Below, piece by piece: positions 1-11,670 of a stretch of DNA of 64,000 bases (position 1 is its first letter; each line of letters opens with the position of its first letter). A program made the position numbers and the translations under genes. The DNA is from Reticulitermes speratus (Eukaryota; Arthropoda; Insecta; Blattodea; Rhinotermitidae): NCBI GenBank assembly GCA_021186555.1, contig JAJKFL010000012.1, forward strand, positions 21,835,711-21,899,710, given 5' to 3'. Below the pieces are notes generated by a model. It was given only the letters and a program-made list of their open reading frames with translations. It did no database searches and was not told the origin of the DNA.

Positions 1-667
1 TGTGATGGGAAGCTGTGAACTGGACTCGTGTGGCGGAGAACAGAGGCCAATGGCAGTCCCTGGTAAATACAGTAAACCAAGCTTCGGTTTGTGTGACCGT
101 GGGGAATTCCTGAACTAGCTCAGCCCTCTGCCTCTGATTCATGTAGTCAGTTAATTACACAGACCTTTTCTTGCGTTGTAACACATGTAAAACTTTCCAT
201 TCTTACTAAACACTATTAAGGGAATTAGCTTATCAAACACAAGGTGACAGATGTCCAGAACTTGGACCCATTCGGCTCGACAACAGACCTTTACGTCACA
301 GATAAATAACTGCTTTACATCATTTTACGACGCAGAGCATCATATGGTATCAAATGTAATGCTGAAGAACTATGAGAAGAAGCGAGTCCCTTTTTTTATG
401 AAAGGCTAATACTAAGAAACCTCACGGGACGGACTTCGAAAATTTACGAACACATTTTCTGGCCAAGTCTCCGGTACGTGAGGCAGGCGTGCTGCTGACA
501 ACACGCTCGGTACGCTGAGGACGGAAACACAACATTCGTCGAACATAATATGTTTGGCACAAAACACTCGTAATTTCGTCAGAAGCATTATACAACAAAT
601 GACGACAATCTTACACAAATGCGAGTTCTCATAATATAAATTGATCTCACATACTACTAGTACATTG
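1..667. other. no recognisable feature
   Basis: Only short open frames without recognisable domains are present. I see no tRNA-like box, terminal repeat or tandem array. Confidence 0.6.
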
Positions 668-830
668 TGATCGTCGGTTCGACAAGATTAGTCTTCCAGG
701 ATACGCCAAACTGTAGTTCAGTAGACAGAACTTTTCTGCCCTGAAGATAACGGCAGACGCCTCCAAACGGCGGTACCCATCAACCACATTACATGGCGGC
801 GTAACATCCCAAAAGACAAAAGTCTTTCTA
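668..830 (+). repeat. family A foldback repeat, decayed hammerhead-like core
   Basis: The left side has a degraded GGATACGCC end and the right side has GGCGTAACATCCCAAAAGAC, the conserved outer end of family A. Between them lies CTGAAGA at 741-747 followed by a possible helix II and CTCCAAACGGCGG, where the normal GAAACGUC has decayed. I read it as an old, inactive copy of a dispersed foldback repeat also found near 2.9, 20.3, 26.0, 29.9, 34.5, 39.5, 43.4 and 53.1 kb. Confidence 0.5.
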
Positions 831-1460
831 CTGAAAGGGTTGGTAGCCGTAAGGTTTTACACTTGTATTCGGGAGACACATGATTCAATCTCGGCCGGGT
901 CATCGCCTATCCTGACTCAGGCTTACATTCGTTTCCCTCGCTCTCACTAGGCAAATGCAGGCCACGATCGCTTCCTCCCAAACCCTGTACCAAATTAATT
1001 CACCGCCCTTAAACACGGACAGCGACGTAAAATAGACCACAAACATGCCATCTGTTAATGTCCGGCAACATTTAATGAGCCGGTCACTGTCTCACGAACA
1101 CGCATTAGGCCTATAACGACATTAGATCAGACATTCCACCCACTCATTTACAAGATCTGAGGTTTTCAAAGCCGTCAGGATTCACACCGAAGCCTTCTGA
1201 GTAATGGCGCCGTGTACTCAGTTGTTGTACCAGACCACACTACGTCTGAAACCCTAATGCCCATAGCGTGATTCATCTCATTAGTGGTCAAAACGTTTGT
1301 CTGAAACATTCTGGCATTTTCTGAAATATGTGTTTGGGTGCGCGCGCGAGCGCGCATGCGTGCGTACACACGATTATGCTCTGGTTTTCACTTACCTATG
1401 CTGTCCATATAGTCACGTAAACCAAAATTACCTGGTGGGTTTGCAAAGGACTGTAAGGAG
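831..1460. other. no recognisable gene
   Basis: Nothing coding is recognised. A short alternating purine-pyrimidine tract (CGCG/TGCG rich) lies around 1338-1366. Confidence 0.5.
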
Positions 1461-1509
1461 TGCAACAAACTTACGAAAAACCCAGTTCATCCCGAAAGGC
1501 GTTACGAAC
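1461..1509 (+). repeat. 50-bp direct repeat, left copy
   Basis: This segment (shared core CAACAAACTTACGAAA, then CCCGAAAGGCGTTAC) recurs at 2271-2320 in the same orientation with a few differences. The two copies flank the Harbinger-like element at 1534-2265 but are too long and too diverged to be its target duplication. They look like a duplicated host or older repeat segment. Confidence 0.7.
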
Positions 1510-1533
1510 TTACACAAACATGGATGAAGCTAA

Positions 1534-2265
1534 GGCCGCGTCCAGACTTGAGCATTCTGTCGCAACGTAACAGCGTAATGTGATAGGCATTCGCAGGTCT
1601 GGATGGTGTTGCTGTAACATTCATTCTAATCGGTTCCCTGCACGGGCTGATCCTTCCTGCTGTCGGTTTTCCAGCGCGCATAAAAGGATGTTACGTTTTT
1701 AAGACGATTCATCCCCGCTGTGTTTTAGATAACAAGAATCAAAACAGATTCTGTTGAACACAACAAGTCATTGAATAAATAATGTTGTGTTCGAAAGGAT
1801 GTTACGTTACGCCTCCAGAGCAATCGAACGTGTTTCTGTGCTCGTTGCGATCTTCGCGTCGAGCTGATACTCGCATGTAGCCGCTCTTCTGTTTCACAGT
1901 CAGTGTGCACAGCTACAATGAAGTAAGCGCAAGAAAACACTTTGGACTTTATTGATTTACACCAAAAAGTGTCTCTTCTGTGGGACCCGAACAATCCAAA
2001 ATACACAAATTACACAAGCATGACGCTTGGGAGAGGATAGCAAAGATGTGGAACAGTTCCCAAAGAATGCAAAAAGAAGATGGACAGTTTACTTTCTTAT
2101 TTCAGAAGAGAAAGAGGAAGAAAACGGCAGCAGCGAACAATTGGTGGATCACAGCGCGCAGCCAGTTCACCAGAATGCGCGCCGTCTTGTCCAAACCCAA
2201 ACCTCGGGGCGAGCAGAACCCCGCGCGGTTACGTTGCGGCAGATTGCTGGAGTCTGGACGCGGCG
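1534..2265 (+). mobile_element. PIF/Harbinger-like element with TAA target duplication
   Basis: The left end reads GGCCGCGTCCAGACT and the reverse complement of the right end reads CGCCGCGTCCAGACT. Similarity continues for about 36 bases on each side, through CGCAACGTAAC. TAA flanks both ends (1531-1533 and 2266-2268), matching the 3-bp TWA duplications of PIF/Harbinger elements. At 732 bp it is far too short for an autonomous element. It carries only a degraded MADF-like frame and no recognisable DDE nuclease. Orientation is taken from that frame. Confidence 0.75.
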
Positions 2266-2270
2266 TAAGC
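1940..2270 (+). pseudogene. MADF (Myb/SANT-like) domain protein relic
   Basis: Reading across two frames gives FIDLHQ, LLWDPNNPKYTNY, then DAWERIAKM in the next frame, then ECKKKMDSLLSYFRRERGRK. This is the order of a MADF domain: aromatic start, W-P-Y segment, DAW helix, and the KKKxxSLxxxFRRE helix. PIF/Harbinger elements usually carry a Myb/SANT-like DNA-binding protein beside the nuclease, which fits the enclosing terminal repeats. At least one frameshift and a stop break it. An independent retained host MADF gene is less likely because the relic lies inside the element. Confidence 0.6.
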
Positions 2271-2320
2271 AGCGTAACAAACTTACGAAACCCCAGCTTA
2301 TCCCGAAAGGCGTTACAAAC
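2271..2320 (+). repeat. 50-bp direct repeat, right copy
   Basis: Partner of 1461-1509, starting just after the right target duplication of the Harbinger-like element. Confidence 0.7.
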
Positions 2321-2620
2321 TGCACCGTCACGTACTGTTCCAACATGCCCATGTGCGCTGTTATTTGTGCACAGTATGGGGTTCGAAGGAGTCCAGTAAG
2401 TCTAAGGGTAATTAGAAATCTCACAATTGAGCGAACTCAACTACAGCTTTTAATACAGAGCATTACTAGCAAGGGATCACGAATGAGTCCTTCGGAATGT
2501 CATTTCATAGTATCAACAAGCACTTCCACGCAGAACTCATAATCTCTATTTTCCTACTGCAGAGACAAAGTCCTACAAACGTTTGTGTTGTTGGAATGTA
2601 TTGTTATTTTCTGTGGCCAA
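2321..2620. other. no recognisable feature
   Basis: Nothing beyond short frames without recognisable domains. Confidence 0.5.
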
Positions 2621-2621
2621 A

Positions 2622-2842
2622 CAGCCCAACTCGGGCCTAGGCCGCGTCATTTTTTAGGTTTATAGATCACACACACACACGCGCACACACAAGTTATCAG
2701 CTTGTCGCAGAGGCCGCTACCTACACAACACCCAACACCAAAGACGGACATCCATGCCTTCAGCGCGATTCGAAACCGCAATCCCAGCAATCGAGCGGCT
2801 GCAGACCTGCGCCTTAGACCGCACGGCCACCGGGATCGGAAG
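2622..2842 (-). mobile_element. SINE family A1, tRNA-derived, degraded
   Basis: On the minus strand the head contains GGCCGTGCGGTCTAAGGCGC (A-box-like), a degraded B box near GGTTTCGAATCGC, then the shared body ending in GGCCTAGGCCCGAGTTGGGC. A CA-rich insertion lies at 2670-2690. Better copies of the family are at 6385-6640, 59440-59695 and 62205-62459. The tRNA-like head is a SINE promoter, not a functional tRNA gene. Confidence 0.75.
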
Positions 2843-2876
2843 TGAGTACTCAGGTAACATAAAATACGTCTCGTGT

Positions 2877-3110
2877 GTTCTGGGATGATACGCCGTGTAG
2901 ACGGGTAAATAATTCTCAGTTACCGACGTTCTGTAGGAGCGTGCTGCTTCCAGCCTCAGATTCTAGCAGTCTTGTTGGGACTTCTAGACTGTGGTGATGG
3001 AGACAGCCCGCTCCTCCGAAACGTCAGAAATTATTTACCTGTCGACAACGCGTTAAACTCCCACACGACCTGAATCTGCAACACCGCTGTAAGAACTTCG
3101 AATCTCGGAT
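2877..3110 (+). repeat. family A foldback repeat with decayed hammerhead
   Basis: The left arm starts with TGGGATGATACGCCGTG. The middle has GATGGAGACAGCC, a pairing CTCC, and CCGAAACGTCAG. The right arm has ACCTGTCGAC and then the constant flank GACCTGAATCTGCAACA. Helix II (GGAG/CTCC), GAAA and a GUC cleavage triplet survive near 3000-3030, but the upstream CUGANGA has become CTGTGGTGA, so activity is unlikely. Confidence 0.55.
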
Positions 3111-3492
3111 AATGAGCACATGGGCGCATACATGTAACTGAATCCCAAATGTGGTCATACTCATTCAGTATACATTAACATATACAAATACGCTACTGAA
3201 CATGATTATGGGAAGATTATATATTTGTATACCGTATATAGATATATATATACACAAATCCTGTGTACAGTACTTCTGTCGTACATAACCTCAATGTTTC
3301 ATTGCCGTCATCTTTGTGACTGTTACCTTACAAACAGTATTCCACACACGCAGTGCGTAGGTATGTCATCTCCGTGACAAATGTCACGCCTACATATGAT
3401 GGGTTATTAAGTATCGTCATCAACCGAAAGTTAGAGAAAATACCGCACGGCCGCCATGTTATTATTTTACACTCTACAAAAAAAACCTCAAC
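3111..3492. other. AT-rich spacer, no gene
   Basis: Contains a short TATA/ATAC-rich run near 3220-3255. Nothing coding is recognised. Confidence 0.5.
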
Positions 3493-3790
3493 AGTAGGGA
3501 TAGCGTAGTCAGCATAGTAGTGCCTGGGCTATGAGATGCACGATCCAGGGTTCAATTCCCGGCAAGACAAGAGATTTTTCACTTCACCAAAACGTCCAAA
3601 CCGATTCTGGGGCCTACCCAGTCTCCTATTCAAAGGGTAACGGAGGCTCTTTCACCGGGAGTAAAGCGGCAGGGGAGTGAAGTTGACTGCTCAGCGTCAT
3701 CTAGTGCCCACGTTAAGAATGAGTGGAGCTATACTTCTACTCCCCCGTTATGCCTTCACAACACAGACAGGGACAACTTTCACTTTTGAT
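3493..3790 (+). mobile_element. SINE family B, tRNA-derived
   Basis: The tRNA-like head is GATAGCGTAGTCAGCATAG with B box GGGTTCAATTCCC near 3549-3561. The family body follows: TCCAAACCGATTCTGGGGCC, CACCGGGAGTAAAGCGGC, TGACTGCTCAGCGTCATC and GAATGAGTGGAGCTATAC, ending in GACAACTTTCACTTTTG. It is one of the more complete copies in the window. Confidence 0.8.
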
Positions 3791-4980
3791 TCTTTGCAAA
3801 AAAAAAACTAAACAAAGTTTCACATTTTTAGTCATTACTGCTCTGCCATACATCACGCAGAAGCCTACGTAAGTGCCGCTAATGGCCACACCTCGCAAGG
3901 TCGCGTCCGCCATATTCTTATTACTGACTGCAGTGAATTACGAAGTGTCACCTTACGACTGCTTCCTCCAATGACACAGCGTTCAGACCACGTTTCGTGA
4001 AAACCAGTCACCTCCTTCAGAAGATGAAAGGAACGACACACACAGCTGAATGGTATCATACGCCTACCACGTTTCCTTGCGAAGTAAGCTTAAACAGCAC
4101 ATGACAAAAGGTGTACTCCAAAACGTAGCACACAAACTTACCACAATTTGTGATGAGTATTTCAAAAACTGAAGAAGACCCATGTTAAATTTAAAAAAAT
4201 TGAAATTTCCCCATCTGTAGCGGAAAATCTCCCTTACCAAACTTCAACAAAATCTGCGAACCGGTTTATGAAACACGCGGAAAAGTGCATTACGTGAACC
4301 ACAGTTTACTGTGGACTAACATAACGTGCGACAATCGGAAATGTCTTCTATATCCAATCAGAACTATTTTCTGTAAACGGTTTATGGGATATATGGGAAA
4401 GTGCATTTAAGGTATTATGCAAGGCTGAAAACTGGAACTTCCAGACAACTTTTCGTGAGTCTTAATGCAGAACTTTGTAAACAATCTCCGTCCAACTAAG
4501 TTACAGACAGCCGGATATGAACTACACATAACCCTTTTTTATTACTTTGTAAGTAACAGATGAAGCCAAACTATGAGAGTCAACTGACCGCAGAGGTGTA
4601 CATGACTTGCAGCGACGCTGGCATGTCAATGATTTGTATGGTATCCTTCCGTTGTTAACAGAGCGTATGGACGGAATAGTACACACACACCTTACTACAC
4701 GTAACATTATAGTCTCCCGTCCGTCGCGGGAGTAACCAAAACGACTGTCACGAAAAATAGCGAGTTAATTCATACAAACTATGTTTCTGTATCAAATGTC
4801 GTATAAACCCGTAACTTATAGGTAATTCTAAACCGTTTAAAGCCCAGTGACAAACATATGTACCAACCGCTGTGACATTAAGAAATTATGCATTATGCCC
4901 ACACAGTGCATATGTGTTAGACCGATTAGTTCCGTAATATAATCATGTGGTTGATCTGTTTAATGGACACAAGCTGACAC
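3791..4980. other. no recognisable gene
   Basis: Short frames only. No terminal repeats or tRNA-like boxes seen. Confidence 0.5.
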
Positions 4981-5019
4981 ATAAAAGTTTTATTACCAAC
5001 CACTGCACACAGTATTTTT

Positions 5020-5064
5020 GCTCCTACATGTTTCGACTACATGTTGTAGCCATCATCAGGGAGC
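5020..5064 (-). ncRNA. hammerhead ribozyme-like motif (Penelope type)
   Basis: Minus-strand order: helix I strand GCUCC (5064-5060), core CUGAUGA (5059-5053), an unpaired U, helix II GGCUAC/GUAGUC closing the loop AACAU, then GAAA. Palindromic helix III ACAUGU follows, then the cleavage triplet GUA with the cut predicted between 5025 and 5024, then helix I partner GGAGC (5024-5020). All invariant core bases of a type I hammerhead are present. The extra U between A9 and helix II departs from textbook form but recurs at every copy here. The 6-nt palindromic helix III cannot form a stable hairpin loop, which suggests a dimeric ribozyme. AATAAA follows (minus, 4994-4989). Confidence 0.75.
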
Positions 5065-5269
5065 CATATTACACAGACATGCGCAGTGTATAGTACGTCG
5101 ATGAATGGCAATATGCACATAACTTATTACACGAGTTATTTGCTGTATAATACCAGCTAAATTGTTCAGATTTAAACTACGTGTATGGATTATAATGTTA
5201 ATATACAAAATATAAAAGGCTGTCTCCGAACATATTGCACTGTAAAATAACTTCTACTTTTGGCGAGGT

Positions 5270-5435
5270 GGAGACCTGTAAATATAACTAACTAACTAAC
5301 TAACTCCATGAAGCAGAGTCCTTCTTGACAAGCTAACAGGTCGTCAGCCTGTAAATATACAAATCAGAAATAGGTTATAAAATATTAAATATTAAAACGT
5401 TAAAACGTTAAAATTTTAATATTTAATGTTTTCTA
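5270..5435. repeat. CTAA tandem tract, repeat tail and AT palindrome
   Basis: TAACTAACTAAC repeats lie at about 5286-5306, followed by a TCCATGAAGCAGAGTCC segment that I associate with 3' parts of insect retroelements. At 5378-5430 AAATATTAAATATTAAAACG is mirrored by an inverted partner, forming an AT-rich near-palindrome. Confidence 0.5.
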
Positions 5436-5599
5436 ACTACCTGAACAGACACTTTAGATGGGAAAAATTACTTTGCAGTGGAGAACATTCAAGTTATTGC
5501 TGAAGGGAAATTGGGTAATCATTTCTTACGATTGGGTCAATATATACGTTTTGTATAACCATCATCGAGTTAGGCAGCATGGCATTTCAAGCCGCTGAA

Positions 5600-6010
5600 T
5601 TAAATCATTTTCAACATACAAAAAAAAGACAGAAATCGCTGGAAGGAAACGGTACTACGGACTCAACGAGAAGACGGCAACAACTAAGTCTGAGGCAGCC
5701 ATACGCTAAATGAAATCGAGGTCAGCAGGTTTCAGTAAAAACAGGGGAAGTAAACTCTTCAATTTGCTTGAAAGAATTGTTGAACATAAACTTAATGCTA
5801 CTAGAATCTATGTGTATAACGTAGATGAAACTGCCTTAACAATATTTTCGAAGAAAACTGGAAAAGTGATAAGGAGAAATGGAATATTGCAGATTTGGTC
5901 AATTTGAACTGCGAAGAGAGGAACCAATACAACAGCAGATTTATCAGCGCTGCTGGCCGCTATGCACCTTCTACGTTGATACAAAAACGGCATGAACATG
6001 TGAATAATTA
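5600..6010 (+). pseudogene. pogo/Tigger-like DDE transposase relic
   Basis: Frames across this stretch give RSAGFSKNRGSKLFNLLERIV, then the first catalytic region YNVDETALT (residues about 36-44 of the longest frame), then KKTGKVIRRNG. After a stop comes TAKRGTNTTADLSA, matching the SAERGTNTT-type block that follows the first aspartate in DDE_1 transposases. Stops and frame changes interrupt it and the later catalytic residues are absent. The ends of the parent element were not found. Confidence 0.7.
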
Positions 6011-6020
6011 AAACACTGGA

Positions 6021-6384
6021 CACGGCCAGGACTTTTTTGCATTCAACTGAGACAGCAGTTACGTCAGAAAAGAATATAAGCCTAATTTTACAAAGTAAAC
6101 ATTACTGCATGTATGAACGCATACTTTCCTATGTTATGTTCAAGGTTCATTGATGGAAACTGTCGTCGTCACAGCTCCCAAGTGCCATAAATGGACCAAT
6201 TACAGGGTTAAGTAAAATATTCTTCTTTCGAACAGTTATCGACGACTTAGATTTGCGAAACTTCGTTGAGTGATAGAGAACAGAGTACGGTATTTAAAGT
6301 AATATTTGTTGTTGTTCTATGCGCAACACGTTCCTTTATTATTATCGATAATGCTTAACTGATCCATCGGAGACAACCTTTTTT
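6021..6384. other. no recognisable gene
   Basis: Ends in a poly-T run next to the SINE tail. Confidence 0.4.
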
Positions 6385-6640
6385 TTTTTCCAATGGCTCG
6401 ACAGCCCCTTGGGGTCCTAGGCCGCCTCATTTTCCGAGGCTTCACGATTACACACTTTAGACACACCACACTCTGTAAGACTCCTCTGGACGAGGGACCA
6501 GCTCGTCGCAGAGACCTCTACCTACCAACACACAACACTCACAAGAGACAGACAGCCATGCCTAGGCGGGATTCGAACCCACTGTCCCAGGAAGCGAGCG
6601 GCCGTAGACCCACGCCTTAGACCGCGCGGCCATTGGCATC
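6385..6640 (-). mobile_element. SINE family A1, tRNA-derived, well preserved
   Basis: Minus-strand head: GGCCGCGCGGTCTAAGGCGT (A box) with GGGTTCGAATCCCGCC as B box. The body includes GGTAGAGGTCTCTGCGACGA and the 3' end GGCCTAGGACCCCAAGGGGC. A poly-T tract on the plus strand at 6379-6389 is its A-rich tail. It closely matches 62205-62459. Confidence 0.85.
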
Positions 6641-8370
6641 GGCGGAGACACCCTACGTAAAATTGTAAATAACAGCTAATTATGCTTACTGTACCCAAAG
6701 TGGATACAATGTCAAATATCTATACCTTATACAGACTCAGACACTGGACACAAGACAGACCCCTCCTGTCGTCAGAGCGGACGCTCTATGATGAAAATCG
6801 CTGGGAAGGTCAGACCTTCTAATTAGCAACGTCTGGTCATGAGCCCCAGCGGGGGGGCTCGATGCTAAGACGGACGGGCGGACGGACCGACCGTCAGGAA
6901 GTGGTTTCCATTTGGGTTGTCTTCAGAAAGTAAATATTCTAAATCACGTTCTTAGAGATTCTCAGTTACTGTAATCAGTGAATCAACAATTTCAATCCCG
7001 ATCTCAGTTCATTTTCTTTCTTCGCCATCCTATCCTCATACCTTTCCCTACTCCTCTTCCACGCCTGTACAGTGAACTAGTAGTTCTGGCCAGCTACAGT
7101 CTCCCATTCTTTATGGTCATAACACAGGTTTTGTTTTCAATTTTCCTTTACACCCACTCTTTATTTAAAGAGGTTACAGCAGATTAAGCACGCAATGTGA
7201 AACGCGGAGAACTTCTCAGAACAAAAATCAACGGGGCACCAAGTATACACTGGAAATACTATTAAAACGAACTGAAGGTGGGTATGGATTGGTCTTTTGG
7301 TAACAGTATAAGAGGTACATCACATCACACAGATGTAAAGAAAACGTGGTGATAATACCTACGCTTCCACACATTAACCCCGGTGCTAGATGCAGGTGAG
7401 CGGCCAACTTCACTCTGCTGCCGTCTTTATCTGCTGTACCTACTACACGAGTTCTTTTGCTCACTCAGTTGGATGAGTCGGGCGCTCATCTCATTAAGTC
7501 GGACCGATCGATAGCGCCGTAGTTCGCCTCACGGCTCACAGCAGACAGGAAGCCAAGTTAAGCCCGATAGTCACACTCGACGCAATGACGAAGCCAGAAA
7601 TCGAAATACGGGGGATCAAGATCAAATCCGTACCGTACTGTTTCATCAATCACAGTCCATTTCGAAATCATCAATGTCGTGATTTTGTTAGTGGATTTTA
7701 AATCTGAATATCGTGGAGTCCGCCGTGTCAACATGGAATGGAGTTCTAATGTTTCGGAAAGTGTCACTGTCCTCATGACGACGGAGACAGTGACAGTTTC
7801 CGAACTTTGGAAATCCTGGCTGATTTACTGAGAAGACTACATCCAATTTAACCGTCCCGAAAGTTTCTGTTCTTATACAGCGTGGTCCACAAAACATCTC
7901 CTGATATCCCGATTAGCTGGTTGTTCACAAGACCGCATTATACGTTCACCGAAAAGCGATGCTGAAAGCTGCTGCATTGGAATGGTGGGCATAACTAGGG
8001 GACCAAACGACTGATGTGGTATCTCGTGCCAAGTCGTCCTCACCACAAAACATAATGTGCTTCATAAGCCGCCAACCCTAGTCCTCAATTAAACGACAGA
8101 AATGTACTCGGATTTCGTAATAATTGGGTTGGAGAACGTGCACATGACATTCGTCGTTGCTCATAACATGGACGCCGCTTCTCATGAACACGCAAAGCAA
8201 GAACGTTCTGTCCATGACTCCCTGCCAACAGGTGCATGTGGTCACATGGCACGAGTGTATGTCTCCACTATCTCAGCACTGGTATGGACGCTCTGCTGCA
8301 AAGGGGGATTAGTGACGCAACGCTTTACATTACTACACACGTTAATATCGTAACGACTGAGATTTTGACC
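6641..8370. other. no recognisable gene
   Basis: A 1.7-kb stretch with only short frames and no domain I recognise. No tRNA-like boxes or clear terminal repeats. Confidence 0.5.
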
Positions 8371-8461
8371 CAAAATAAGCCAAGAATAACCACTTAACAG
8401 TATATTTCACTCTTGTTCAGTAATTACAGTCACAACCAACATATATATTTTTTGACACAAT

Positions 8462-8503
8462 TAGGCTACCGGTTTCAGCTCTATTGAGCCATCATCAGGC
8501 CTA
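8462..8503 (-). ncRNA. hammerhead ribozyme-like motif
   Basis: Minus-strand order: helix I strand UAGGC (8503-8499), core CUGAUGA (8498-8492), the recurrent U, helix II GGCUC/GAGCU around the loop AAUA, and GAAA. Palindromic helix III ACCGGU, cleavage triplet GUA and helix I partner GCCUA (8466-8462) complete it. Helix I and helix III both differ in sequence from the 5020-5064 copy yet remain fully paired, which is strong compensatory evidence. Confidence 0.75.
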
Positions 8504-9458
8504 TACAATAACTATGAAAATTAAACTCTATGCATTTTGTAAAAAGGAATCCCCTTATTTTGTACAATTATATGTATAAAACGGGGGAGGGGGGAAGGTT
8601 GCCTAAGAAAAGGTGTCTTAAAAATGTGAATATAAAAGTTATAAAATACAAAGCACACAAGCATAAAAACTTGAATACAAGAAGTGTATAAAATATATAT
8701 AAAATGGCGTCGGACCGTAAGATGTGGATGCATATGCAGTGCTTAATGTAAGAAGACCAGTCAGTGTACAGTGTACAGAAGACCTGTACTTTTACGTACG
8801 GATTTTTAGTGCGACCGGATAGACTGGTCCTGCAGGAAGGTTGGTTGTACAGACTTTCCAGTACTCCTGGTATTTTGTGTGGTATCCACGTGTGTACAAT
8901 TTTCTAGGTTTTTTTTATTTTGTGTGGATACAGGAGTTTTTCGTAAGGCACGTATTCTCACTGGTCTTTATGCTGCTTAACAGCACTGCTATGTTGACCA
9001 CTTAAGTCTGGCAGGCGTTTCGTGGAACACGCTGTATAGATCTTACTATAGTTTTCGTTATCGACGCTGAAGTTCTCTTTTCATCAACCTGACACTCTAA
9101 GATTACTTAGTTGGGGAGGATGGGTAGCAACCGGCTCATCACAAGGCTGTACCTACACAGAAAAAGCAGGAATGCATATACACGAGTACATACAATAATG
9201 CACTGAAAATGATCTTAAATTTCTGTGACTGTGAAAAGGCACTATGTGACGCGCGGATCTTCAGTTTCGCAGGTAAATGCATTGCTTCGTGCAGGTTCCA
9301 CTGCTGGGAAAGGGTGAATACCGCGTTGCTACAAGAGCGCGTCTGGCAACAATTATCTACATAGTACACAAGGCTAACTGTCGAGTGGAAATGGGAAACT
9401 TTTCATTTATACATTATTCAGTATACGGTCATACACAACCTTATAGTACAAGTTTTAT
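8504..9458. other. AT-rich repeat-like spacer between two hammerhead motifs
   Basis: Probably body sequence of the retroelements carrying the two minus-strand hammerheads. No reverse transcriptase or endonuclease motif was found in any frame. Confidence 0.4.
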
Positions 9459-9497
9459 GGCGACTAGTTTCGGCTTGATATAAGCAATCATCAGGCC
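9459..9497 (-). ncRNA. hammerhead ribozyme-like motif
   Basis: Minus-strand order: helix I strand GGC, CUGAUGA (9494-9488), helix II with GCUU/AAGC pairs but a mismatched base next to the core, GAAA, palindromic helix III ACUAGU, the optimal cleavage triplet GUC, and helix I partner GCC (9461-9459). CATAAAACTTG follows directly. It differs from the 8462 copy in every helix, so it belongs to another subfamily. The closing mismatch may weaken it. Confidence 0.65.
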
Positions 9498-10579
9498 TTT
9501 TCTTTAAATTGAAAAACACAGTGGACATTTATTACTGCAAATAGGTAAGAGACCTCATCCTTTACAAGATACATGATAAAATACTAAAAAGAATTACAAG
9601 AGGCCATGAAATTTATACTAGAATTGTGTAGTAAAATGTGTATAAAATTTTTTTGCGCAGTTAACAGAAGGTATAAGGAGTAAGATACATAAAAGTTGTA
9701 AAAAAAGTCTTTCAAGAAATCGTTGACAGGCAGTAGAATTTTTAAAAATTGATTTTACATACACCGGGTCGTAGTCTTTTTGAGACACGAGAAAACCGTC
9801 GTACAAATACGGCGAATTCTTACTATGAATATTGATGGATAGTGACGCTTCCAGGATCAATAAGTTCTGGAAATTCCTGGTAGAATTTTTGTATTTCTTC
9901 TTCATATTCACGTTATAATCTGGTATATCCTCATGCGTATAGTGCACAGTTCATCTTGCTCCGAGTTTCCCTATCCCGTAAAGGTCAATGTTATCATAAC
10001 GTTTTTACGTTTTAGAGCTGCTGTGTGTCTCGTCGTGTATATAGCTGCCTAATCATTTGTGCAGAAATAAACTTTTGTTGCAATACAGAGACGTTTTCGT
10101 GCTCATACGCAATACACCCCTCATGAAACTCTAGTGACCCCAATCAATCGTTCATTACAAAACAATCAAGACTTACTCCGCGGTTTCATTTGGAAGGTGT
10201 GATTTTGGGGTGATTTCCTCATGCTGCAAGTGCCAGTACCGCCCGAAAGTCGTCAAAGGTGCGATGCAACAAAAAGCTACAAGAAGAAGATAAAATGCGA
10301 AAAATTAGCAATATCCAGGCGTTCCGTCAGCGAAACTTAGTTGAATTTGCAGTGTTCTCATACCAGATTAAGCGTACTGCACTAACGTTAGGTGCATTAT
10401 CAACAAAAGACAATGGAGGTCGCTGCATGGGCCAACTTCCAGAAGCCATACTGCATAGGCCTAAGGTGTGAGTCGTATGTGGCACAATTACACCTCGACG
10501 TAGTAGCGCACACAAGTGTGCATTTCTGGGATGCTCTAAAACCACAAGTTCGCCCAGGAAGTGCAGTATGCAACTAGAA
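9498..10579. other. no recognisable gene
   Basis: Includes a 109-codon minus-strand frame (9947-9618) rich in K, N, F and L with no recognised domain. It lies next to the hammerhead repeat and is more likely repeat sequence than a gene. Confidence 0.5.
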
Positions 10580-10870
10580 TCACAGTGTGGGCTGTCATGT
10601 CTGGTCACAGGATAATTGCACCGTTCGTTTTTTGACCAAACTGTGAACTCCCAGCTGTAAATGAGCACGCTGTGGAAGTTTGCTTATGTAAGTTACTCCA
10701 AATGGTCTTCTGTCCAATGCACATTGGTCCATGTCATGCACAGGAAACATTTCTTGCACTTCCTCCACACCTGTGACCCATGTGTGATTTCTGGTCTGTA
10801 TTCTGATCGCCATGCTTGCGGTCGGATCTGATCAACCAATAGACCGCAATGTTAATCCTTACACATATTT
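10580..10870 (+). pseudogene. possible DDE transposase relic
   Basis: Frames give GLSCLVTG, then FFDQTVNSQL and MSTLWKFAYV, reminiscent of the region before the second catalytic aspartate in mariner-like or related insect transposases. Frameshifts and stops are frequent. No terminal repeats were found. Low confidence. Confidence 0.3.
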
Positions 10871-11484
10871 CTTTTTTATTCGTAAACGATAAACTGTTTT
10901 CTAGCAAGCCGCCCTCGTACATGCAGCACAGGGCCATGGTCCTCATACTGTCTGCAGATTACTTGGGAGGGGGAAACCACATGAAGCATGTATACTGCTG
11001 CGGATAAATCTCCATGCTGTTATGATCGTGCACATATGCAGTTCGTACAATTATGTAATGGGTACAGCCTCTGTGCAAAGTTGAAATAGGTGATCACCTC
11101 ACGCCCCATCGTGCATACATACATGACGTGCATGCATGTAAACATATACGTCCTAATGGTGATTCTAACACGCAAACTCGATGTTCTAGAGGCGCAAGAA
11201 CACTCGTATCTCGGACAGCGTTACACTGTGAGTCAAAACACCACACAACAAAATAATTCGAAAATGTAAACAATGTATCCTGTATTTCTGGATTATACGA
11301 CAATTTGACACCGATGCTGCACCTATTCGAGGGCGACGATTCCCTGCAGAAGTGGACTCGATGTTTCGGCAACCTTCCTGCCTCCAGGAAGGAACCCGGG
11401 GTAGTCACATCGCTGTGAAGATGGACACAGCAAGGTTCTCCGAAATTTTATATTTTCCATACCGTGCTTTATAATTCGATTTTT
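10871..11484. other. no recognisable gene
   Basis: Short frames only. Confidence 0.5.
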
Positions 11485-11670
11485 AATATTATCCAACAAA
11501 TGCACCTACTTGTCACAAGTTCATAATAATATATTTAAAAACACTCCACTTCTACATGTTTCGGACCCTGTCTGCCCATCATCAGGGTCCGAAACATGTA
11601 GGAGTGGAGTGTTTTTAAATATATTATTATGAACCTGTGACAATAGTTGGATAATATTAAAAAATCATTC
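11485..11670. repeat. foldback repeat enclosing a hammerhead motif
   Basis: The left arm (about 11485-11570) and right arm (about 11585-11670) are inverted copies. Each carries a GTCCGAAACATGTAG segment and then GGAGTGTTTTTAAATATA. The innermost 45 bases match with one difference. Farther out, indels accumulate. The structure resembles two hammerhead-bearing repeat ends fused head to head with one truncated. Confidence 0.8.
11554..11586 (-). ncRNA. partial hammerhead motif in foldback
   Basis: On the minus strand CUGAUGA (11586-11580) is followed by U, helix II GGGC/GUCC, GAAA, palindromic helix III ACAUGU and cleavage triplet GUA (11556-11554). Helix I is missing, because the sequence 5' of the core belongs to the inverted arm. 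The competing long foldback would probably dominate folding. Confidence 0.5.
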